NCBI GenBank assembly: GCA_937936695.1
Contig: CALHCK010000204.1
Coordinates: 1-5,196, forward strand
Origin: an uncultured Polaribacter sp.
GTDB lineage: Bacteria > Bacteroidota > Bacteroidia > Flavobacteriales > Flavobacteriaceae
Length of the DNA stretch: 5,196 bases
Direction: 5' to 3'
Below, piece by piece: positions 1 to 5,196 of the stretch. Under the pieces are notes generated by a model. That model was given only the letters and a program-made list of their open reading frames with translations, was not told the DNA's origin and searched no databases. Made by a program: the position numbers and the translations under genes. How positions within the stretch are numbered: position 1 is the stretch's first letter; every line of letters begins with the position of its first letter.

Positions 1-313
1 CAGGAATGTTTTGTTTTTTTATTTTTTGAATTAAAGCCACTTTATCGGGTATTCCTGGGCTTTTCATAACTATATCGGCTTTTAAAACAATAGATTCTGT
101 ATGTGTATTTTCTTCAAAATCTAACTCATTTTTTAAAAGAATTTCTTTATATTTTTGTGCAATTTCACCTTTATCAGAAACAAAAACTTTATACCCTTTT
201 TGTTTTGCTAAAATTACAGTACCAACACCACTCTCTCCTCCACCAAGAACCACCAAAAACTTACCTCCTTTAGCGGTAAAATCTGTGTTTTTATGTTGTT
301 CTTCTTTTTTCAT
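1..313 (-). CDS. murD: MurD, UDP-N-acetylmuramoylalanine--D-glutamate ligase, N-terminal part (cut by window edge)
   Basis: MurD is the cytoplasmic, ATP-dependent ligase that adds D-glutamate to UDP-MurNAc-L-Ala. Only the first 104 codons are present; the reading frame is open to base 1, so the ATPase and C-terminal domains lie outside. What is visible is the N-terminal UDP-binding Rossmann-like domain: the VLGGGESGVG glycine-rich loop (residues 22-31), VFVSDKG at the end of the second strand (43-49) and the MKSPGIP motif (83-89), all typical of bacteroidetal MurD. The position directly after mraY in the same direction is the usual dcw order. The ATG at 313-311 gives about 16-18 residues before the conserved LVVLGGG strand, longer than the few residues usual in this family. 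A TTG at 256-254 behind a strong Shine-Dalgarno-like AAAGGAGGT is a competing start. The identity is secure; the exact start is not. Confidence 0.93.
   Translation of the reverse strand, partial: MKKEEQHKNTDFTAKGGKFLVVLGGGESGVGTVILAKQKGYKVFVSDKGEIAQKYKEILLKNELDFEENTHTESIVLKADIVMKSPGIPDKVALIQKIKKQNIP
263..271 (-). promoter_or_regulatory. Possible strong ribosome binding site for an internal TTG start of murD
   Basis: Read on the minus strand, bases 271-263 are AAAGGAGGT, a near-perfect complement of the 16S rRNA 3' end, followed after 6 nt by an in-frame TTG (256-254) that opens the conserved VVLGGGESG strand of MurD. Spacing is near the optimum. Caution is needed: Bacteroidota generally make little use of Shine-Dalgarno sequences, and the same bases encode Lys-Gly-Gly if the upstream ATG (313-311) is the true start. 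Confidence 0.35.
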
Positions 314-341
314 TTTTTATTCTTAGTATAATTATCTTTTT

Positions 342-393
342 AAATCTACCAGATAAAGCCTCCCATCCCCACAACGGAGGCATACCTGGATTT
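342..393. repeat. Imperfect inverted repeat (hairpin) in the mraY-murD spacer
   Basis: Four paired blocks are nested symmetrically: AAAT (342-345) with ATTT (390-393), CCAG (349-352) with CTGG (386-389), TA (354-355) with TA (383-384), and GCCTCC (358-363) with GGAGGC (376-381). They enclose a 12-nt loop (364-375) that is C-rich on the plus strand and G-rich in the mRNA. It is clearly richer in GC than the surrounding spacer. On the transcribed minus strand no U-tract follows the hairpin, so it is not a standard intrinsic terminator of the operon. It may be an RNA structure in the murD leader or a copy of a dispersed palindromic element; the sequence alone does not decide. Confidence 0.6.
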
Positions 394-449
394 TATATTT
401 TAACTTCTTATTTCTAAAAATTCTATTTTCAATATTGTTTTATTTTCTA

Positions 450-1676
450 TTACCTTAACTTTAAAGTTACAATTGTAAATACTGCTAATAAGATTCCTAC
501 AACCCAAAAACGAACTACAATTTTACTTTCATGATAATTTAATTTTTGGTAATGATGATGCAAAGGCGCCATCTTAAAAATTCGCTTACCTATACCAGAT
601 TTTTTCTTTGTATACTTAAACCAAGAAACTTGTAAAATCACCGATAAATTTTCTGCCACAAAAATTCCTGCTAAAATGGGTAATAACAATTCCTTTCTAA
701 TTGCAATAGCAATAACAGCAATAATACCTCCTATTGTTAAACTTCCTGTGTCTCCCATAAAAACCTGAGCAGGAAACGTATTGTACCATAAAAAACCTAT
801 TAAAGCCCCTGCAAAAGCAAGTATAAAAACGGTCATTTCTCCAGAATTAGGTATGTACATTACATCTAAATAATCTGCAAAAATTATATTCCCAGAAACC
901 CAGGCAAAAACCGCTAATGTTAGCACTATTATTGCTGACGAACCTGCTGCTAAACCATCTATACCATCTGTTAAATTAGCACCGTTAGAAATACCTGTTA
1001 CAATAAATACTGTAATAAAAATAAACGTTATCCATCCGTATTTTTCATAACCATCTCCTAAAAAACTTAAAGCTTTTGCATAATCAAATTCGTTATTTTT
1101 TAAAATAGGAACCGTTGTTTTTGTTGATTTATGTGCTTCTCCAAAAACTTGTTTTTTACCATTTTTTAAAACAATTTGCTGCTCTATTGGTAATTGCTCT
1201 TTTATTGTAACTCCTTCATTAAAGTATAAAATAGAACCAACAATAATCCCTAATCCTATCTGACCTAATACTTTAAACTTTCCTTTTAAACCTTCTTTAT
1301 CTTTTTTAAATACTTTTATATAATCATCTAAAAAACCAATCAACCCCATCCATACTGTAGTAATTATCAATAAAACAATATAAATATTGTCTAATTTTGC
1401 TAATAAAAATACAGGTACTAATGTTGCTAAAATTATAATAACACCTCCCATTGTTGGTGTTCCTGTTTTTTGCTTTTGCCCCTCTAAACCTAAATCTCTA
1501 ACAGTTTCTCCTATTTGAAGCTTTCTTAAAAAATCAATAATTCTTTTTCCGTAAATAGATGATATTAGTAACGATAAAATAAATGCCGCCGCTGCTCTAA
1601 ATGTGATAAATTGAAACACACTTGCCCCCGTTAAACTAAATTGATTTTCTAAATATTCGAATAAATAATACAGCAT
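450..1676 (-). CDS. mraY: MraY, phospho-N-acetylmuramoyl-pentapeptide-transferase
   Basis: This integral membrane enzyme transfers phospho-MurNAc-pentapeptide from UDP to undecaprenyl phosphate, forming lipid I on the cytoplasmic face of the inner membrane. All family signatures are present in the 408-residue product: KTGTPTMGG (70-78), the Asp-Asp pair in FLDDYIKVFKK (115-125, D117/D118), NLTDGIDGLAAG (234-245), FMGDTGS (306-312, with D309) and the PLHHHYQ loop (371-377). About ten hydrophobic segments are visible, the first near 24-40 and the last near 387-406. The protein is about 48 residues longer than E. coli MraY (360). Most of the excess is a hydrophilic stretch at about 153-212 between membrane segments 4 and 5, expected outside the cytoplasm. 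The ATG start lies 2 nt after the murE stop. The gene ends in two in-frame stops, TAA TAG. Identity is certain. Confidence 0.98.
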   Translation of the reverse strand: MLYYLFEYLENQFSLTGASVFQFITFRAAAAFILSLLISSIYGKRIIDFLRKLQIGETVRDLGLEGQKQKTGTPTMGGVIIILATLVPVFLLAKLDNIYIVLLIITTVWMGLIGFLDDYIKVFKKDKEGLKGKFKVLGQIGLGIIVGSILYFNEGVTIKEQLPIEQQIVLKNGKKQVFGEAHKSTKTTVPILKNNEFDYAKALSFLGDGYEKYGWITFIFITVFIVTGISNGANLTDGIDGLAAGSSAIIVLTLAVFAWVSGNIIFADYLDVMYIPNSGEMTVFILAFAGALIGFLWYNTFPAQVFMGDTGSLTIGGIIAVIAIAIRKELLLPILAGIFVAENLSVILQVSWFKYTKKKSGIGKRIFKMAPLHHHYQKLNYHESKIVVRFWVVGILLAVFTIVTLKLR

Positions 1677-1678
1677 GC

Positions 1679-3145
1679 TTACTTACTTTTTAATTGTTTG
1701 AAACAGTTAGTTATTTCTTCCAAATCATCAAAATGAGTTCTTTCTCCATTTATCTCTTGATAATTTTCATGCCCTTTACCAGCTACTAAAACAATATCTC
1801 CACTTTCTGCTATTTTGCATGCCATTTTTATTGCTTGTTTTCTATCTAAAATAGCAATCGTTTTTCTATAATTCTCAGCTAAAACCCCTACTTCCATTTC
1901 ATCTAAAATAGTTTGTGCATTTTCTGTTCTTGGGTTATCAGATGTAAAAATTGCCTGATTACTTAATTGAGATGCTACATGTGCCATTTTAGGTCTTTTT
2001 TCTTTATCTCTATCTCCTCCACAACCAACAACCGTAATTAATTTTTCATTACCTGTTCTTATATCATTAATTGTTTCTAAAACATTTTTTAATGCATCTG
2101 GTGTGTGAGCATAATCTACTATTGCGGTAACATTTTCTTCTGAAACCAAATATTCAAACCTACCACTAACATTTTCTAACTGACTTAGTATTGTTAAAAT
2201 TTCTAGTTTTTCTAAACCTAATAATTCTGCCGCTGCATAAATTGCCGTTAAATTATATCCGTTAAATTGCCCTATTAATTTTGTCCAAACTTCAGTGTCA
2301 TTTATTTTTAATAGCGTACCTGTAAATTGCTTTTCTAAAATTTTAGCCTTATAATCTGCTAATGTTTTTAAAGCATACGTATACACTTTTGCTTTGGTGT
2401 TTTGCATCATAAAATCACCATTCTTATCATCAATGTTAGTTAAAGCAAAAGCTGTTTTAGGCAAAGCATCAAAAAAACCTTTTTTTACGTTTCTATATTC
2501 TGCAAACGTTTCATGATAATCTAAATGATCATGAGAAAGATTCGAAAAAATTCCACCGATAAAAGTCAATCCTTCTGTTCTTTTTTGATGAATTCCATGT
2601 GAGCTTACCTCCATAAAACAATAGTCTACACCCGCATCTATCATTTTATCTAAATAACTATTAATTGTAACAGAATCTGGTGTAGTATGCGTTGCTTTAT
2701 ACTCAACATCGTCAACCAAAATTTTTACTGTTGATAGCAAACCTACTTTATATCCTGATTTTTTAAACAATTGATATAACAAAGAAGCTATTGTTGTTTT
2801 TCCGTTTGTACCTGTTACACCAACTAAAGGTATTTTACTAGAAGGATTATCGTAAAAGTTAGAAGCCATAATAGCCAATGCTACATTAGCATCATTAACT
2901 TTAATATAAGTAACCCCTTGTTTTTTTTCTGTAGGTACATTTTCACAAACAATAGCAATAGCTCCTAAATCTATTGCTTTATTAATGTATAAATGACCAT
3001 CTACAGCAACTCCCTTTTGCGCAATAAAAACAGCATTTGATACTACTTTCCTAGAATCAAACACAACATTACTAACATCAATATTTACATTTCCAAATAC
3101 TTGATCTATAGCAACCCCATACAATATGTCTTTTATTTTTTTCAG
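1679..3145 (-). CDS. murE: MurE, UDP-MurNAc-L-alanyl-D-glutamate--2,6-diaminopimelate ligase
   Basis: MurE is the cytoplasmic ATP-dependent ligase adding the third stem-peptide residue. Numbering from the CTG at 3145-3143 (488 residues): DSRKV near 30, ATP-binding GVTGTNGKTT (109-118), HTTPD (153-157), SSHG (181-184), SNLSHDHLDYH (201-211), a lysine at 221 matching the carbamylated lysine of Mur ligases, GRFE (328-331), DYAHTPDAL (344-352), GCGGDRD (374-380), DNPR (403-406) and GKGHE (456-460). DNPR is the known signature for meso-diaminopimelate recognition. There is no ATG near the 5' end. A TTG at 3124-3122 would start at LYGVAID and lose KKIKDI. The KDILY segment is normally present at the N-terminus of flavobacterial MurE, so CTG, 1 nt after the ftsI stop, is preferred (an ATA at 3136 is a weaker option). 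Identity is certain; the start is inferred. Confidence 0.96.
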   Translation of the reverse strand: MKKIKDILYGVAIDQVFGNVNIDVSNVVFDSRKVVSNAVFIAQKGVAVDGHLYINKAIDLGAIAIVCENVPTEKKQGVTYIKVNDANVALAIMASNFYDNPSSKIPLVGVTGTNGKTTIASLLYQLFKKSGYKVGLLSTVKILVDDVEYKATHTTPDSVTINSYLDKMIDAGVDYCFMEVSSHGIHQKRTEGLTFIGGIFSNLSHDHLDYHETFAEYRNVKKGFFDALPKTAFALTNIDDKNGDFMMQNTKAKVYTYALKTLADYKAKILEKQFTGTLLKINDTEVWTKLIGQFNGYNLTAIYAAAELLGLEKLEILTILSQLENVSGRFEYLVSEENVTAIVDYAHTPDALKNVLETINDIRTGNEKLITVVGCGGDRDKEKRPKMAHVASQLSNQAIFTSDNPRTENAQTILDEMEVGVLAENYRKTIAILDRKQAIKMACKIAESGDIVLVAGKGHENYQEINGERTHFDDLEEITNCFKQLKSK

Positions 3146-3146
3146 A

Positions 3147-5165
3147 CTAAGAAAGTTTTAAAATTATGGTTCTACCTTTTACTAATTTCTCTCCTCTTTT
3201 AAGTGATTGAGATCTCACTGTACCTACCCCTGTAAGTTTTACTTTTAACCCTATATTTTCTAACAATGCAATTGCATCCATACCAGACATACCTTTAACA
3301 CTTGGTACAGTTCGGTATTCTTTATTTATTTTTTTATCAAAATTTTGATACTCTTTCTCGATAGCATCAAAAGTTACTTCATCTTTTACCGATTGCTTAT
3401 CAATAGGTGTAGTTGTATATATTTTCTGAGCTATTTCTTTAAATACTGGCGCTGCAACTATTGCTCCGTAGTACCCTTTTTCTTTTTTAGGATCATGTAC
3501 TACTACGATACAAGAATATTTAGGATTTTCTGCAGGAAAAAAACCTGCAAAAGAAGCCACATAATGATCGGATGAATAAAACCCTCCCTCATATTTTCCT
3601 TCTACATTTTTTCTTCTTGGGATATATTTTTTAGCGGTACCCGTTTTACCTGCCATAGAAAAATTACGAGAGTAAATATTTTTTGCAGTTCCTTTAACTA
3701 CAACATTCTCCATTACTTTTGTTATCTTATTAAGAGTTTCTTCAGAAGCAATTTGATAATTCAACACTTCGGTATCAAAAACTTTTTCTATTTTTTCATT
3801 TCGTCTTAACTCCTTAATAAACCTTGGTTTTACCATAACTCCTTTATTAGCTACAGCATTATAAAACATTAATGTTTGCATTGGCGTTACAGAAATACCA
3901 TACCCCCAAGACATCCATTCTAAAGAAATACCATTCCATCTTTTTTTATCTTTAGGATTTGGCACGTACGGAATACCCTCTCCTTTTATTTTAAAACCAA
4001 TAGGTTTTGTAAATCCATATTCTTCAATTTTATCATAAAACTTCTGTGGATTTTTATCATAATGCTTCCTAATCATTTTAACAATACCTACATTAGAAGA
4101 CACCTCAAAAACTCTTGCTGCAGAAATTTTACCATAACCACCTCTATGAGAATCTTCTACCTTTCTATCATTTACATAAAACCTACCTTTACCAGTATCT
4201 ACAACCGTTGATGTATCTATTACTTTATCGTCTAAAGCAGCCATTAAACTAGCTAGTTTAAAAGTAGACCCAGGCTCGTGACTCTCCCAAACAGCATAGT
4301 TTCTTTTTTCATAATACAACCCTTTAGAAGTACGCCCTAAATTAGAAATTGCTTTAATTTCACCCGTTGCAGTTTCCATAACTACCGCACAACCATGATC
4401 TGCTTCAAAATACTCTAACTTTCTTAACAATGCATGATGCGTAATATCTTGTATATTAACATCTATTGTTGTAATAATATCATGCCCATCAATTGGCTCT
4501 TTTTCATTTACATCATTTATAGGTTTCCATTGATTTTTAGCTATCTTTTGCTTCCATCTCAAACCATTTTCTCCTTGCATAAAATCAGAAAAAGCTCCCT
4601 CTATACCGGCACCACCTCTTTTATCATCGTACCCAATTGTTCTTTCTGCTATTTTACCTATTGGATGCGCCCTAACCGTTTTATGCTCCGCAATAAAACC
4701 TCCTTTATACACACCTTTATTAAAAATAGGAAACTGTTTCATTTTTAAATAATCAGTATACCCTATATTTCTAGCTATTAACAAATACCTATTTTTCTTT
4801 TTCTTAGCATTTCTTAATTTATGCTGATAATATTCTGGTGTTTCACCCAACATATCAGAAAGCTTTTCAGATAATTCAGAAATGTTTTTTTCAAACACTT
4901 CGCTATCTACAGTTACAAGATCCATTCTAATTGTAAACTTAGACATAGAAGTAGCTAACAAATTTCCATCTGAGGCATACACATTTCCTTTGTTTGCGTA
5001 AATAGTATCTTGTTTAATTGTTAACTCTGTAGCTAGTTTTCGATACTTATCTCCTTCTGAATACTGAATTGTAAGCACCCTAAACACAATTGCCATTAAA
5101 AAAAACGCAAGAAAAGCCCCTACTATATAGAACCTTGTTAATATGCTTTTTTTATGAGTTGCCAA
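3147..5165 (-). CDS. ftsI: FtsI/PBP3-type penicillin-binding protein, septal peptidoglycan transpeptidase with a PASTA domain
   Basis: This is a class B penicillin-binding protein that cross-links peptidoglycan at the septum, anchored in the inner membrane with its catalytic domain in the periplasm. In the 672-residue product: a short basic cytoplasmic tail (1-11), one membrane anchor (about 12-31), the PBP dimerisation region (about 55-215, with GNVYASDG at 60-67), then the transpeptidase domain with all three active-site motifs: STFK (300-303, nucleophile S300), SSN (356-358) and KTGT (507-510). A single C-terminal PASTA domain follows (about 618-671, from VPSVKGMSGMDAI). E. coli FtsI (588 residues) lacks PASTA; bacteroidetal FtsI usually has it. 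The start is TTG (5165-5163): an in-frame TAA lies at 5186-5184, no ATG lies between, and the first internal Met (24) falls inside the anchor. The residues after TTG, ATHKKSILTR, fit the basic N-terminus of flavobacterial FtsI. Confidence 0.97.
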   Translation of the reverse strand: MATHKKSILTRFYIVGAFLAFFLMAIVFRVLTIQYSEGDKYRKLATELTIKQDTIYANKGNVYASDGNLLATSMSKFTIRMDLVTVDSEVFEKNISELSEKLSDMLGETPEYYQHKLRNAKKKKNRYLLIARNIGYTDYLKMKQFPIFNKGVYKGGFIAEHKTVRAHPIGKIAERTIGYDDKRGGAGIEGAFSDFMQGENGLRWKQKIAKNQWKPINDVNEKEPIDGHDIITTIDVNIQDITHHALLRKLEYFEADHGCAVVMETATGEIKAISNLGRTSKGLYYEKRNYAVWESHEPGSTFKLASLMAALDDKVIDTSTVVDTGKGRFYVNDRKVEDSHRGGYGKISAARVFEVSSNVGIVKMIRKHYDKNPQKFYDKIEEYGFTKPIGFKIKGEGIPYVPNPKDKKRWNGISLEWMSWGYGISVTPMQTLMFYNAVANKGVMVKPRFIKELRRNEKIEKVFDTEVLNYQIASEETLNKITKVMENVVVKGTAKNIYSRNFSMAGKTGTAKKYIPRRKNVEGKYEGGFYSSDHYVASFAGFFPAENPKYSCIVVVHDPKKEKGYYGAIVAAPVFKEIAQKIYTTTPIDKQSVKDEVTFDAIEKEYQNFDKKINKEYRTVPSVKGMSGMDAIALLENIGLKVKLTGVGTVRSQSLKRGEKLVKGRTIILKLS

Positions 5166-5172
5166 TTTGTTA

Positions 5173-5196
5173 TTATTCTTTAATTATTACTTTTAT
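5173..5196 (-). CDS. Probable 3' end of the ftsL-like gene (cut by window edge)
   Basis: Immediately upstream of ftsI one reading frame gives the last seven codons IKVIIKE followed by TAA (5175-5173), 7 nt before the ftsI TTG. In flavobacterial dcw clusters this position is held by a small FtsL-like bitopic division protein with a lysine-rich C-terminal end, which fits what is seen. Both other frames also contain stops here, and only 24 nt are visible. The assignment therefore rests on gene order and could be wrong. Confidence 0.4.
   Translation of the reverse strand: MKVIIKE

Noticed and set aside
386..400. T-rich run following the 342-393 hairpin on the plus strand, resembling an intrinsic terminator
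   Set aside because: No plus-strand gene exists to be terminated, the T-run is interrupted by A residues, and the operon is transcribed from the other strand.
314..449. Possible Bacteroidota-type promoter (TTG near -33, TAnnTTTG near -7) upstream of murD
   Set aside because: I found no convincing pair of boxes at the right spacing on the minus strand in this gap; single TA-rich matches are uninformative in this composition.
457..468. Perfect 12-bp palindrome AACTTTAAAGTT near the 3' end of mraY
   Set aside because: It is AT-rich, lies in the last codons of mraY (encoding the TLKL region), and palindromes of this kind are expected by chance in such DNA; there is no loop and no U-tract to make it a terminator.
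3345..3575. Plus-strand open reading frame of 76 codons
   Set aside because: It lies wholly inside ftsI on the opposite strand; the Tyr/Phe/Cys-rich composition is that of an antisense shadow of AT-rich coding DNA, with no recognisable domain.
4434..4748. Plus-strand open reading frame of 104 codons
   Set aside because: It is antisense to the dimerisation region of ftsI, has a low-complexity Ile/Phe/Tyr/Asn-rich product and shows no family resemblance; the ftsI frame explains the sequence fully.

Overview
The window is a stretch of a division and cell wall (dcw) gene cluster, with every gene read from the minus strand. In the direction of transcription, from high to low coordinates, it holds: the last codons of a probable ftsL-like gene (5196-5173), ftsI (penicillin-binding protein, 5165-3147), murE (3145-1679), mraY (1676-450) and the 5' part of murD (313-1, running off the window). 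The DNA is strongly AT-rich. The proteins look like those of Bacteroidota, most probably Flavobacteriaceae. Three things point that way: an FtsI with a single C-terminal PASTA domain, an MraY of about 408 residues with an enlarged extracytoplasmic loop, and the order ftsL-ftsI-murE-mraY-murD with no murF between murE and mraY.

The genes work in one pathway. MurE adds meso-diaminopimelate to UDP-MurNAc-dipeptide (the DNPR motif supports this choice over lysine). MurD acts one step earlier and adds D-Glu. MraY transfers the finished phospho-MurNAc-pentapeptide to undecaprenyl phosphate to make lipid I. FtsI cross-links the peptidoglycan at the division septum, where FtsL normally acts with it. 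Junctions are very tight: 7 nt between ftsL and ftsI, 1 nt between ftsI and murE, and 2 nt between murE and mraY. This implies one polycistronic mRNA and probably translational coupling. No promoter or terminator is evident between these genes.

The exception is the 136-nt gap between mraY and murD. It carries a comparatively GC-rich imperfect hairpin of about 52 nt (342-393) in otherwise AT-rich spacer, a 30-codon reading frame across it, and an uncertain murD start with a textbook Shine-Dalgarno-like sequence inside the annotated 5' end. This is the least explained part of the window. The other notable point is start codons: ftsI has no usable ATG and appears to start at TTG, and murE appears to start at CTG. 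I see no previously undescribed system here; the window is mainly a conserved housekeeping operon with a few points of regulatory interest.
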